64,000 bases of DNA from Paenisporosarcina indica (GCF_001939075.1 NZ_MPTA01000002.1:682001-746000), one strand, 5' to 3'. Shown: positions 34,551 to 43,705, counted from the stretch's first letter. Notes: generated from the letters alone by a model not told the origin. Made by a program: numbers and translations.

Positions 34551-35738
34551 CTATGCGAATACTGCTTCTTTTTTACTTACCACCATCACTGCACGACAAA
34601 TATTTTTAAAGTCTTCTAACGTTGGTTTTACTGGATTTACGGGAACGTTACCCGAAAGCATCGCTTCTTCTACAATGAAATCTAGATGTCCTTCTTCAAC
34701 ACCATAATCTGAGAGTGTTTGTGTAATCCCAATATCTTTGTTAAGTTGTCTAACTGCTTTTACTGCACTTTCAGCAGCTTCCCGGTCGGATAAACCATCT
34801 ACGTTTTCACCGAAAATCTTGGCAATTTCTTTGTACTTTTCCATATTGCCTATTAAATTGAACTTCATGACTTCCGGTAAGAGAATGGCATTTACTACAC
34901 CATGTGGAATTTTGAAATGAGCCCCTAGTGGCATAGCTAATGCATGGGCTAAGCCTAATCGAGTTGTATTAAAGGCCATTGCGGCAATAGAACTTGCTAG
35001 TAGCATGTCAGATCGTGCATCTAAGTTTTCTCCTTGTACAACTGCTAATCTAAGACTTTTAGCAATCAATTTCATTGATTGCAATGATAATGTTTCCGAA
35101 ATTGGCTGTGTGGCTTTGTTCACATACGATTCCATTGCATGTGTCAATGCATCCATTCCAGTAGCAGCTGTTAAATGGGCTGGTAAAGTAAGTGTTAGCT
35201 CTGGATCACATAATGCAAGAACTGGACAAACGTACATACTGCCTACACTTAGTTTCGCCTGTGCTTTTTTATCTGATAAAACCGCAAATCTTGTAAGTTC
35301 ACTACCTGTACCTGCAGTTGTTGGAACAGCAATCACTGGAACCCCAGGTCCAGGGACAAGATCTATCCCGATGTAATCTCGAATAGTACCTGGATGTTTC
35401 AACATAATCCCAATGGATTTGGCCGTATCAAGTGCACTCCCTCCACCAACACCAACCACTAAGTTACAGTTTTCTCTTCTCGCAAAATCCACACCTAAAT
35501 CAACTGATTCAATTGTCGCTTCCATTCCAACCTCTGTAAAAATGACGAAGGGAATACCAGCTAACTTCAGTGGAGCTTCTAGTTTTGAGATAATACCTGC
35601 TTGTAGTACCCCTGGGTCACCAACTATCAGTACCTTTGTTCCGTTTAATTGTTTTACATGGTTTGCTAATGTATTAATGTAACCGCTTCCAAATTCGATG
35701 GCTGTCGGCACTTCATATCGGAAATTTTTCAGTGTCAT
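34551..35738 (-). CDS. Iron-containing alcohol dehydrogenase
   Basis: This group III alcohol dehydrogenase (395 aa) has the NAD loop GVGGGSALDTAKSIG near residue 97 and the metal ligands in DALTHAMESYV near 195-206 and HALAMPLGAHFKIPHGVVNAILLP near 262-285. It interconverts an alcohol and an aldehyde; lactaldehyde/propanediol- or butanol-type substrates are typical. ATG 35738 overlaps the stop of the Ldh-family gene (ATGA). With the aldehyde dehydrogenase that follows, it gives a two-step oxidation of an alcohol to an acid. Confidence 0.91.
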   Translation of the reverse strand: MTLKNFRYEVPTAIEFGSGYINTLANHVKQLNGTKVLIVGDPGVLQAGIISKLEAPLKLAGIPFVIFTEVGMEATIESVDLGVDFARRENCNLVVGVGGGSALDTAKSIGIMLKHPGTIRDYIGIDLVPGPGVPVIAVPTTAGTGSELTRFAVLSDKKAQAKLSVGSMYVCPVLALCDPELTLTLPAHLTAATGMDALTHAMESYVNKATQPISETLSLQSMKLIAKSLRLAVVQGENLDARSDMLLASSIAAMAFNTTRLGLAHALAMPLGAHFKIPHGVVNAILLPEVMKFNLIGNMEKYKEIAKIFGENVDGLSDREAAESAVKAVRQLNKDIGITQTLSDYGVEEGHLDFIVEEAMLSGNVPVNPVKPTLEDFKNICRAVMVVSKKEAVFA

Positions 35739-36829
35739 AAAATTGTCTCCTTCACATTATTGTTTTCATGTATTGCAGCGTCCATCAATTCTAATTGATA
35801 GCGTTTTCCAATTTGATGAAGCTCTTTAACTACTTTAAATGGCAACTCAATCCCTGTTTCTTTCTGTTCTTCTACACGTCTAAATTCAATTTCTCCAGGG
35901 ATGAATATCTCATTGACACCTTCACCTTTTGGTTCAGCTTTAATTTCTTTAATATAAAGATCCATACGTTTTTTGAACATGTCGATAGGCATAAAGCGAT
36001 TAATATCAATTGCTAAGAAAAAGTGACCGACATTTTGAGTTTCATCCCAATTTTCATACATATTATTCACATATTTTCCGAAACCGGCACCCGTTAAGAC
36101 ACCTGACAAGATATCAATAAACATGGAAATGGCATAACCTTTTGGTCCTCCAATAGGCAGTACCGATCCTTCAAGTGCTTCGTGAGCATTAGTTGTGGGA
36201 TTCCCGTTTTTATCCATAGCCCAACCCTCCGGTATTGGGTTATCTTTTTGTGCCGCAACGATGATTTTTCCTCTTGCCACAACACTTGTCGCCATATCGA
36301 GTATGAAAGGCAATTCTTCACCAGCTGGAACCCCTACAGCCAGTGGATTAGTTCCAATAAACGGGCGAATCCCGCCTGTTGGAGGCATTGTTTGGGAAGC
36401 ATTGGACATGACGAGCAAAATCATATCCTGTTGAATAGCTTTAAGTGCATAAAAAGCACCTGTTCCAAAATGGTTAGATTCTTTCACACCAACAATTCCT
36501 GCACCTTTTTCTTTCGCTTTCTGTATGGCTACATCTAAAGCAAAAGAACCTACGACAGATCCAAAATTATTATTTCCATTTACAAGGGCAGTAGCATCAC
36601 TTTCCGATTCAACTTTGATGTCACTCTTGGAATCAATCATATTTTTTTCAATTCGCTCTAAATAAATGGATGTTCTTACAACCCCGTGAGATTCAACTCC
36701 CCTTAAATCAGCTTGAATTAAAGAATCAGCAACAATTTTTGCACTTTCTTGGCTGACACCTGCTTTAACAAACACATCAAAACAGAATTTTTCAAGTTTT
36801 TTCCAATCGAACTTTGTTGGTAGAGTCAT
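35735..36829 (-). CDS. Ldh-family (malate/L-lactate dehydrogenase-like) oxidoreductase
   Basis: This NAD(P)-dependent enzyme (364 aa) is in the family of 2,3-diketogulonate reductase, ureidoglycolate dehydrogenase and sulfolactate dehydrogenase, unrelated to classical Rossmann lactate dehydrogenase. Visible motifs are DLRGVESHGVVR near residue 45, GIVGVKESNHFGTGAFYA near 110, PFIGTNPLAVGVPAG near 155 and GPKGYAISMFIDILSGVLTGAGFG near 230. ATG 36829 makes a 4-base overlap with the RraA-like gene and is preferred to GTG 36841. It likely oxidises or reduces a 2-hydroxy acid. Confidence 0.88.
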   Translation of the reverse strand: MTLPTKFDWKKLEKFCFDVFVKAGVSQESAKIVADSLIQADLRGVESHGVVRTSIYLERIEKNMIDSKSDIKVESESDATALVNGNNNFGSVVGSFALDVAIQKAKEKGAGIVGVKESNHFGTGAFYALKAIQQDMILLVMSNASQTMPPTGGIRPFIGTNPLAVGVPAGEELPFILDMATSVVARGKIIVAAQKDNPIPEGWAMDKNGNPTTNAHEALEGSVLPIGGPKGYAISMFIDILSGVLTGAGFGKYVNNMYENWDETQNVGHFFLAIDINRFMPIDMFKKRMDLYIKEIKAEPKGEGVNEIFIPGEIEFRRVEEQKETGIELPFKVVKELHQIGKRYQLELMDAAIHENNNVKETIL

Positions 36830-37503
36830 TGATATTTGCACCCTTTCCGGGAGAGAGTCTCATCTACCCAACTTCTGTCAATAGTCCCCTCAGCGATAGC
36901 TTTCATTATGTTTTGCTCATTTACTTCTTGCTGTTTTACTTTTTCAAGAATCACTCCTGCTTGCTCACTTGGAATGATGACCAACCCGTCTTCATCTCCT
37001 AGAACAATATCTCCTGGATAGACGATTGTTCCACCCAGTGAAATAGGGACATTTATTTCCCCGGGACCATCTTTATACGGTCCCCGATGCGTTACACCTT
37101 TTGCGTATACTGGAAAATCACCGTCTTGGAATGCCGCCAAATCTCGAATCGCGCCATTTATAACAAAACCTTTAATCCCTTTCTTTTGAGATAGTCTCAG
37201 CATGATTTCACCGACAATTGCGTTTGTCGTATCCCCGCCTGCATCGACTACTAGGATATCTCCTGGTTCTGCCATATCTATTGCCTTATGAACCATTAAA
37301 TTGTCTCCAGGTCTGGTTTTCACAGTCAAAGCGCTTCCTAGCAATCTCCCTTTTTTATGATAGGGACGTAATGTATCGTCTGCTGCAAACATTCTGTTTA
37401 AGTTATCACTAACATGCGGAGTTACAACATGTTCAAACTGTTTGATCAATTTTTCATCGACCTTTTTTGTTCTTGGAAAAATTCCAAAACCGAAATTTGT
37501 CAA
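36826..37503 (-). CDS. RraA-family protein (HMG/CHA aldolase-like)
   Basis: This protein (225 aa) has the RraA/HMG-aldolase fold motifs: TPHVSDNLNR near residue 30, GSALTVKTRPGDNLMVHKAI near 52-71, VDAGGDTTNAIVGEIM near 85, and GAIRDLAAFQDGDFPVYAKG near 115-135, including the metal-binding GxIRD segment. Such proteins are lyases of 4-hydroxy-2-oxo acids or oxaloacetate decarboxylases; some are RNase E inhibitors, which is irrelevant in this context. TTG 37503 overlaps the LacI stop codon by 4 bases. It is the first enzyme gene of the operon. Confidence 0.87.
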   Translation of the reverse strand: MTNFGFGIFPRTKKVDEKLIKQFEHVVTPHVSDNLNRMFAADDTLRPYHKKGRLLGSALTVKTRPGDNLMVHKAIDMAEPGDILVVDAGGDTTNAIVGEIMLRLSQKKGIKGFVINGAIRDLAAFQDGDFPVYAKGVTHRGPYKDGPGEINVPISLGGTIVYPGDIVLGDEDGLVIIPSEQAGVILEKVKQQEVNEQNIMKAIAEGTIDRSWVDETLSRKGCKYQ

Positions 37504-38540
37504 TTAATATTCACTCCTTCTTTAAAGCCACAAGACTCTCTAATTATTAAATTAGGTTCTAATGAAATCGTTTTCATTTCTTCATCTACTGAATCATTCG
37601 ATTCTATTAAACTAATTAGTCGTTCTGCTGCCAGTTGTCCCATCTCATATGATGGTTGATTAACTGTTGTTAATGGAGGATTTAAGTGCTTTGACCAAAC
37701 CGTTTCATCGTAGCCGATAAGTGAAATATCATCCGGTACTGTTAATCCTAAATCCTTTATCCCTTCAAGAATCTCAAGTGTCATCATATTATTTGTAGAT
37801 AGTATGGCATCCGGTCGTTTCTGACTTAACAATAGCTGTTTTACTTTTTCACGAATACTTCCTGGTGTTTCTTTCGCAATTACAATTAACTCTGGATCAC
37901 TATCAATTCCGTAATCCTTTAAGGCTTCTTTGTACCCCGCAAGTCTTTCTATTCGAGGGCTAATGCCTTCTGTTGGATAAAGGAAAATGGCGATTTTCTT
38001 ATTTCCTAATTTAATTAAATGGGTAACTGCCAACTTTCCACCCGAAACATTGTCAACGACAACGGTGTCAAATTCAAGCCCATAAATTTTTCGGTTGATT
38101 GAAATAAAAGGCAGACGATCTTTTTTCAATTGATCATAAAGATTTAAATTCTTTATGGTTGGATTAATAATAATTCCATCCACTTGTCTCATTTGAAATT
38201 GTTTAATATGTTCTTCTTCTATATCCGCTTCTTCATTGGAGTTACAAATCATCAAGCTGTATCCCTTGCTTCGACACGTATCTTCAACACCTTCTAACAC
38301 TTTAATCCAAAATGGATTTTGAAGGTTTGATAAAATGATTCCAATTACATTTGTTTTCATGCCTTTTAAACCTTTAGCAAGGGCATTTGGTCGATAATCC
38401 ATATCATCAATCACTTTTAAAACTTTATGAACCGTTTTTTCTGTGTTTTGACCGTAATTTCCGTTTAATATTCGGGAAACTGTAGACTTGGAAACACCTG
38501 CTTCTTTTGCGACATCTGTCATTGTGACTTTTGAACTCAT
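37500..38540 (-). CDS. LacI-family transcriptional regulator
   Basis: This protein (346 aa) has the LacI helix-turn-helix (VTMTDVAKEAGVSKSTVSRILNG, residues 5-27), hinge helix (YRPNALAKGLK, near 52-62) and a periplasmic-binding-type core that binds the inducer. ATG 38540 follows GAGGG. It heads the rraA-ldh-adh-aldh-TRAP-glycerate kinase operon. Perfect and partial LacI-type operators lie 30-60 bases upstream, just after its promoter, so it probably represses its own operon until the substrate appears. Confidence 0.92.
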   Translation of the reverse strand: MSSKVTMTDVAKEAGVSKSTVSRILNGNYGQNTEKTVHKVLKVIDDMDYRPNALAKGLKGMKTNVIGIILSNLQNPFWIKVLEGVEDTCRSKGYSLMICNSNEEADIEEEHIKQFQMRQVDGIIINPTIKNLNLYDQLKKDRLPFISINRKIYGLEFDTVVVDNVSGGKLAVTHLIKLGNKKIAIFLYPTEGISPRIERLAGYKEALKDYGIDSDPELIVIAKETPGSIREKVKQLLLSQKRPDAILSTNNMMTLEILEGIKDLGLTVPDDISLIGYDETVWSKHLNPPLTTVNQPSYEMGQLAAERLISLIESNDSVDEEMKTISLEPNLIIRESCGFKEGVNIN

Positions 38541-38565
38541 TGTAAAACCCTCAATTCTAATAAAT

Positions 38566-38598
38566 CTTGGAAATCGGTTTAGGAAATCGGTTTCCTAA
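38566..38598. promoter_or_regulatory. LacI-family operator pair
   Basis: TTAGGAAA-TCGG-TTTCCTAA (38579-38598) is a perfect 8-bp inverted repeat. GGAAATCGGTTTAGG just beside it repeats the core AAATCGGTTT 13 bases away. The site lies immediately downstream of the predicted lacI promoter. Confidence 0.75.
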
Positions 38599-38611
38599 AG
38601 TACCTAAGATA

Positions 38612-38640
38612 AATCTAGCAGATGCAATTTTTTAAATCAA
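38612..38640 (-). promoter_or_regulatory. Promoter of the lacI-TRAP operon
   Basis: Leftward TTGATT (38635-38640) and TAGATT (38612-38617) are spaced by exactly 17 bases. The LacI operator follows about 14 bases later. Confidence 0.6.
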
Positions 38641-38705
38641 GTGAATTTTCAAAATTTATTTTTTATTATTTTTTGGTATACTAATCAACCATTTTTATAT
38701 TCAAA

Positions 38706-40211
38706 TCATTGTCGTATATTCCGAATTACATCATATAAATTTTTATTTTTTTCATAAATAGAAATGTACATATTCAAATACTCTTGATAGATTTCATGAT
38801 TCTTACAGTTAGGTTTATATAGTTTTTTAAAGGAAACGATCTGATTTATACCATCTGCATCATCTGCATATAAACCAATTGAAATCCCAGCTAAAATAGC
38901 CACTCCTAACGTTTCACTGTCAGAATTATGTGGTACTTTTATTGAAACCCCTAGAATATCTGACAAAGTTTGTAACCAAATATCACTCTTTGCCCCACCT
39001 CCACTTGCATGTAAGCATTGGAACTCCACACCTAATTCTTCCTTCATTATTTTGTAATTGTGCGCTAGAGAATATCCGACACCTTCAAGAACTGCCCGAA
39101 TAAAGTCTTCTTTTTTATGCTCGGTAGTCATGCCAAAGAATGAACCTGTTGCTTTTGGATTCCATATAGGTGAACGTTCTCCGGAAATGTAAGGGTGATA
39201 AATTAAACCTCTCGCACCAATCGATGATTTACTAGCCATGTCATCCATTTGTTGATAGATTTTGGATTGTTTGCACGTAGATTCATCGAATAAAAGTTCT
39301 TTTATCCATTTGTAGGAGATTCCAGTACTATTTGTTGGCGTCATAGAAAACATACTAGATTGTACTGAATTGGTTACATTCATAAACCTGTTATCTGTTT
39401 CAAGCGAATTAAAACAGATTCTACCAACACTCCCAAGAATCAAAGAAGCTGTTGATTGCGTAGATCCCAACCCAATATGACCAGCCAATGAATCCATACA
39501 TCCAGCAATGACAGGAGTTCCTACTTCTAATCCCGTTAACTTTGCGGCATCTTTAGTAACCGAACCAATGATATCAACCGGTTTTTGAATAGGTGGAAGA
39601 AGATTCTTTTCTATACCGAAATAAGTACATAACTTAGGGTCCCACGACTTACTATCGACATCATATAACATTGTGGTTGATGCTCGACTATGGTCTATGG
39701 AATAAGAATTCGTTAATTTAAAATTGATAAAACTATGTGGTGTCATAAATCTTGAAACACGGTTCAAATCATTTTCATGATTTAGTTTTAACCATAAAAT
39801 GGTTGGACCCCAGAAAGCACCAGACGCAATTCTATTTTTAGTTTTTTCCAGTACATAATCTTCTCCTATATCGCGTTTAATATCATCTACTAAACTCGAT
39901 GCACGCTGATCTAACTGCATGATTGCAGGCATGACTGGATGACCACTTTCGTTTAAAAGAACTAACGCATTTGTACTACTTACACCAATCGCCTTTATAT
40001 CACAGGAAGAAACCGTTCCTCTCCTGAAAATATCTCGAAAAGACTGACAAACCGCATCCCACCAAACAAACGGATTGAGCTCCACCCAATATTGCTGAGG
40101 TTTGGAAAGAGCATATTCGGAATATCCACTGTCCATTATGTTTCCAGTTTCATCATAGATTGTCACTTTTGTGCCAGTTGTACCCACATCTATTCCTGCC
40201 AAATAACGCAT
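38706..40211 (-). CDS. FGGY-family carbohydrate kinase
   Basis: This sugar kinase (501 aa) starts at ATG 40211, behind AAAGGGATT. The ASKHA ATP-binding motifs are GIDVGTTGTKVTIYD near residue 6, the catalytic Asp in GCMDSLAGHIGLG near 238-250, and HASGGGAKSDIWLQ near 400. The length and motifs fit the xylulokinase/gluconokinase/fuculokinase group; substrate cannot be fixed from sequence. It is the last gene of the operon after the class II aldolase and Zn-dehydrogenase, so a ketose made by the dehydrogenase and cleaved after phosphorylation is a sensible substrate. Confidence 0.9.
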   Translation of the reverse strand: MRYLAGIDVGTTGTKVTIYDETGNIMDSGYSEYALSKPQQYWVELNPFVWWDAVCQSFRDIFRRGTVSSCDIKAIGVSSTNALVLLNESGHPVMPAIMQLDQRASSLVDDIKRDIGEDYVLEKTKNRIASGAFWGPTILWLKLNHENDLNRVSRFMTPHSFINFKLTNSYSIDHSRASTTMLYDVDSKSWDPKLCTYFGIEKNLLPPIQKPVDIIGSVTKDAAKLTGLEVGTPVIAGCMDSLAGHIGLGSTQSTASLILGSVGRICFNSLETDNRFMNVTNSVQSSMFSMTPTNSTGISYKWIKELLFDESTCKQSKIYQQMDDMASKSSIGARGLIYHPYISGERSPIWNPKATGSFFGMTTEHKKEDFIRAVLEGVGYSLAHNYKIMKEELGVEFQCLHASGGGAKSDIWLQTLSDILGVSIKVPHNSDSETLGVAILAGISIGLYADDADGINQIVSFKKLYKPNCKNHEIYQEYLNMYISIYEKNKNLYDVIRNIRQ

Positions 40212-40225
40212 GTTATCTAATCCCT

Positions 40226-41275
40226 TTATGCCCATGGATCAATAATGACCTTTATTTTTTGAAAACTGTTTTTCATCTCCAATGCACGTTCCCATTCATC
40301 TAAACCGACAACCTCTGAAATGAGAAGAGTAACGTCAACTTGACCACTTTCAACAAGATCTAACACTTCTTGGTGGAGTTCAGGTGTAGCAGCAGATGAA
40401 CCAGTCAAGTTGATTTCTTTATAGTGAATTAAATTGGGATCAAGTGAAATCTTAGAACCATGCGGGGCACCTGCAAAGATCACATACGTTCCACCTTTTT
40501 TGACATATTCGATTGACTCTTCAATTATTTTCGGAATACCAACATCAATAATAACTACATCGGCACCTTCTCCGTCTGTAAGTTCTTTTAGTCGAATTTC
40601 CGGATTTTCATCAAAAGGATTTATGGTATGTGTAGCTCCAAGCTTTAATGCGATTTCGCGTTTTGCGTGATCTGGTTCGATGACAACTAGAATTCCTGGT
40701 TCTTTCAATTTTGCCAATTGAACATGGAATAGACCAATAGGGCCAGCACCAATGATAACTACGCAATCGCCTTGTTGAATATTTGCACGTTTAATTCCAT
40801 TTAAAGCTGCTGCAATCGGCTCAGTAATTGCTACCACTTTCTGATCTAGATTTGATGATACTTTAAATACATTACCCATATTTATCGCTATTTTAGGTAT
40901 TTTTATGTACTGTGCGAAGCCTCCATCAATTTCATAGCCGATGGTTTTTCGATTGACGCAAATGTTCTTTCGACCAGTTTTACACGTATAGCAATCCCCA
41001 CATGAAATCATAGGATAAACGGTTACATGATCACCCACTGAGAAACTTTGTACGTTTGTTCCTACTTTTTCTATTACACCAGAAAACTCATGTCCAATTA
41101 TTCTAGGTCCTTCTATTATTTTTGTTCCTTGATAAATCCTGTTATCTGTTCCGCAAACACCTGCGTATGATACTCTAACTAATAATTCATCTTCATTAAT
41201 TACGGGAATGGGAACTTCCACTACCTTTAAGTCTTTTGGTGCATAAAAAGTAAGTGCTCTCATTGTCTTTACCAT
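40226..41275 (-). CDS. Zinc-dependent medium-chain alcohol (polyol) dehydrogenase
   Basis: This enzyme (349 aa) has the catalytic zinc ligands in GVCGTDNRIYQG near residue 39 and GHEFSGVIE near 61, four structural-zinc cysteines in CGDCYTCKTGRKNIC near 92-106, and the NAD loop GAGPIGLFHVQLAK near 172. It resembles sorbitol, threonine and xylitol dehydrogenases, and should oxidise a secondary alcohol of a polyol to a ketone. ATG 41275 has GGAGGT upstream, which overlaps the stop of the aldolase gene. It pairs with the FGGY kinase gene. Confidence 0.92.
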   Translation of the reverse strand: MVKTMRALTFYAPKDLKVVEVPIPVINEDELLVRVSYAGVCGTDNRIYQGTKIIEGPRIIGHEFSGVIEKVGTNVQSFSVGDHVTVYPMISCGDCYTCKTGRKNICVNRKTIGYEIDGGFAQYIKIPKIAINMGNVFKVSSNLDQKVVAITEPIAAALNGIKRANIQQGDCVVIIGAGPIGLFHVQLAKLKEPGILVVIEPDHAKREIALKLGATHTINPFDENPEIRLKELTDGEGADVVIIDVGIPKIIEESIEYVKKGGTYVIFAGAPHGSKISLDPNLIHYKEINLTGSSAATPELHQEVLDLVESGQVDVTLLISEVVGLDEWERALEMKNSFQKIKVIIDPWA

Positions 41276-41278
41276 TTT

Positions 41279-41902
41279 TTAACCTCCATATGTTTCGATA
41301 ATTTCTTTTACCAACTGATTCGGTATTCTGCGTGCTGTATGATTGGATAAAAACTCTATTTTTAAATTGTCTTCAATCTCATAAGCGCCGATGCCCGCTT
41401 TACTTAATGTTTTTCCTGCCGATATGACACCATGATTTTCCAGCAGTAACCCGTTGTATTGTCGAATTTCTTTTCCAACAAGCTCTCCAAGATCCTTGGA
41501 ACCAGGCAAAACAAAGGGAATCAATTTCACGTTGCCAACTTTTGCTGCAATACTTGGAATGTAAATCGGAATTAACGAATCCACAGTGGCTGTACAAGAA
41601 TATGTGACTGCGTATATTGAATGCGTATGAACTACTGCATTAATATCGGGTCTCGCATGATAAATGGCTAAATGCATCGGTAATTCCTTTGTAGGTTTTG
41701 GACCATATAGAGTGATCCCCTCTAAATTCGTAATGGATAAACTAGCAGACTTCAATTCTCCCAATGACCAACCACTGGGTGTGGATATGACAACATTCTC
41801 CATCCGAACAGAAAGATTTCCACCTGTACCGTTAACTAATCCTTTATCAGTTAACTCCTTTCCCAACTTGACAATTTCTTCGGATATTTGTGAAATGTTC
41901 AT
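41279..41902 (-). CDS. Class II aldolase (fuculose/rhamnulose-phosphate type)
   Basis: This protein (207 aa) is in the AraD/FucA family. It has GNLSVRM near residue 28, the zinc-binding HLAIYHARPDINAVVHTHSIYA near 75-96 and a late histidine in LLLENHGVISAGKTL near 150. Such enzymes cleave ketose-1-phosphates into DHAP and a short aldehyde, or epimerise pentulose phosphates. ATG 41902 is chosen for AGGAGG 7 bases upstream and its ATGA overlap with the DeoR gene. With the kinase and dehydrogenase genes it completes a polyol route. Confidence 0.9.
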   Translation of the reverse strand: MNISQISEEIVKLGKELTDKGLVNGTGGNLSVRMENVVISTPSGWSLGELKSASLSITNLEGITLYGPKPTKELPMHLAIYHARPDINAVVHTHSIYAVTYSCTATVDSLIPIYIPSIAAKVGNVKLIPFVLPGSKDLGELVGKEIRQYNGLLLENHGVISAGKTLSKAGIGAYEIEDNLKIEFLSNHTARRIPNQLVKEIIETYGG

Positions 41903-42684
41903 AGACAATCCTCCTGATTCTCATTTGCCACCATAACTTCTATACCTAGTTCTTCAAATTGTTTCTGTTCTTCAAAGTTAGTATCTGTAACAAGACTTGT
42001 AATCTCATTCAGTGAACAGATCTTTGAGATGGATCGTTTTCCAATTTTTGAAGAGTCCGCTAGCAGAATGGTTGTTTGACTAGATTCCATCATTTGCTTC
42101 CGGAGTGCCATTGAATTCATATTCGAAACCGTTACACCACCTTCTATAGAAACACCGCTACATGATAAAAAAACTTTATCCGCATACATAGATTGGAGTG
42201 ATAAAATTGTGCTGTTTCCAACAATTGCTCCTGTCCGTTTACGCAATTGCCCGCCAAGAACGATTACATCAATATGTTCACTTGCCATCAAATTATAGGC
42301 AATGGGAATCGAGTTTGTGATAATTGTTAAGTCTTTTTTAGCTTGCAAATAATTAACAATCAACGAGCTAGTCGTTCCGTTATCCAGAATAATGACATCC
42401 CCATCATTAATTAAACTAGCAGCTGATTTGGCAATGTGATTTTTTTGGACATTATTCGTTACTGACCGGTCTGAGAATAAAGGTTCTGATTTTAACGAAT
42501 AGTTATCGTGAAGTACTGCTCCTCCATATGTCTTCATGACAATTTGCTGGTTTTCTAAAAAATCCAAATCTCTTCGAATCGTTGTTTCTGAAACATTAAG
42601 TTCCTTACTTAACTCGGCTACTAATACTTCACCTATTTCTTCAATTTGATTTTTTATCAATTCCCGTCTTTGAATGACTAGCAT
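41899..42684 (-). CDS. DeoR-family transcriptional regulator
   Basis: This protein (261 aa) begins with a DeoR helix-turn-helix (QRRELIKNQIEEIGEVLVAELSKELNVSETTIRRDLDFLE, residues 4-45), then the DeoRC sugar-phosphate-binding domain (IILDNGTTSSLIVNYL near 95; LGGQLRKRTGAIVG near 140). It leads the aldolase-dehydrogenase-kinase operon with a 4-base overlap into the aldolase gene. DeoR proteins are released from DNA by phosphorylated sugars, in line with a kinase and an aldolase in the same operon. Confidence 0.92.
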   Translation of the reverse strand: MLVIQRRELIKNQIEEIGEVLVAELSKELNVSETTIRRDLDFLENQQIVMKTYGGAVLHDNYSLKSEPLFSDRSVTNNVQKNHIAKSAASLINDGDVIILDNGTTSSLIVNYLQAKKDLTIITNSIPIAYNLMASEHIDVIVLGGQLRKRTGAIVGNSTILSLQSMYADKVFLSCSGVSIEGGVTVSNMNSMALRKQMMESSQTTILLADSSKIGKRSISKICSLNEITSLVTDTNFEEQKQFEELGIEVMVANENQEDCL

Positions 42685-42735
42685 GAATACACCCCTTTAA
42701 CGCTCATTTGTGTTTTTTTTCGCTTGTTGATGCTT

Positions 42736-42764
42736 ATTATATGTATATTAATTTGAATAATCAA
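42736..42764 (-). promoter_or_regulatory. Promoter of the deoR operon
   Basis: Leftward TTGATT (42759-42764) and TATAAT (42736-42741) have 17-base spacing, ending about 50 bases before the DeoR start. The stretch between carries related half-sites (CATCAACAAGCG / CACAAATGAGCG) that could bind the repressor. Confidence 0.65.
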
Positions 42765-42890
42765 TAATTTATGACTATTTTTGCATCTTTTCGCCTATTT
42801 CTTTTGTAAAGTATTTTTGCAAAAAAATAGGTGTCTTCTCTTTCATTGCCATCCCATAAGATTCAGCAAAAACTTACTAGCTTTCATACT

Positions 42891-42931
42891 GAAGAAACCT
42901 CCAATCAGCCCATCTGATTGGAGGTTTCTTC
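42891..42931. terminator. 18-bp perfect hairpin
   Basis: GAAGAAACCTCCAATCAG (42891-42908) and CTGATTGGAGGTTTCTTC (42914-42931) are fully complementary around CCCAT. This is an attenuator/terminator-like structure in the gene-free region upstream of the deoR operon; the T-run is weak on both strands. Confidence 0.7.
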
Positions 42932-42950
42932 TGTTTCGGATTAGTGAAGT

Positions 42951-43030
42951 CCCCCTGTGTGGGGAACAATCATAAATATATGAACAATCACGTTAGTTCA
43001 AACTAACACGATTGTTTTTGACACAGAGGA
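42951..43030. repeat. MITE-like repeat, copy 1
   Basis: This 80-bp element has terminal inverted repeats (CCCCCTGTGT / ACACAGAGG) and an inner stem AACAATCACGTTAG / CTAACACGATTGTT. It matches 44864-44940 along its length, and parts of it match 14605-14636 and 18520-18567. Confidence 0.75.
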
Positions 43031-43244
43031 CAAAAAGTACAAGTTTTTCAGAAAAATTAATTCTATTAAAAGTTTATCAATATGTAAATTATCCGGCTGA
43101 GAAAAATGAAGAATTGTAGTAAAGTGACAGAATTGTTCTATTGAATGGAATTCTAAAATTTATATCATTATAATTATTTGCATTTTTATACAAAAAAAGA
43201 ATCAAACAGTATCTTTATTGTTAGATTCTTGAAATTCCACATTA

Positions 43245-43294
43245 AATTGTAGTTAATACTCTGAGTTGTTTTCGCACAGGCACCCATTAATTAA
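43245..43294. repeat. 50-bp direct repeat, left copy
   Basis: AATTGTAGT.AAT..TCTGAGTTGTTTT(T)CGCACAGG.ACC is shared with 46205-46259 in the same orientation. The copies bracket the decayed 43.3-46.2 kb segment. Confidence 0.7.
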
Positions 43295-43625
43295 TGGTGG
43301 GGTGCTAATAACATCACTGATACACCAACTAAACATATGCCTGCACCTATCCAATCATACAAATCAAGCGTTTTTTTATCTACACCCCACCCCCATAATA
43401 CGGATAGTATGATAAATCCCCCTCCATAAGCTGCATAGACTCTTCCGAAAGAGGAAATGATTGAAAAGTAGCAATAATGCCATATAAAACTAATGCATTT
43501 CCTCCAAAAAGCCCCAAATATGCTGACTTTCCTTCCCTTAACCACAACCATATAAGGTATCCACCACCTATTTCAGCTAATCCAGCCAATAAAAAAGAAA
43601 GATCATTATAACCAAAATACCTCAT
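43291..43625 (-). pseudogene. ynfA: YnfA/UPF0060 family membrane protein, frameshifted
   Basis: Two leftward frames join into one YnfA protein of about 110 aa. Frame 1 from ATG 43625 gives the N-terminal half ([20 protein letters not shown], then [15 protein letters not shown]). Frame 2 gives the C-terminal half ([25 protein letters not shown], then [14 protein letters not shown]). The shift lies near 43450-43460 and is explained by one missing base. The four membrane segments of the family are all present across the two frames. Either the gene is recently inactivated or there is a sequencing slip. Confidence 0.85.
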
Positions 43626-43705
43626 TCTTCCCGTGCTTTTGATTTTGGGAAAGAATCAACAATCTATTGAAGATGCCATATTTGCCGCATGTTCCTTCTA
43701 TTTGG

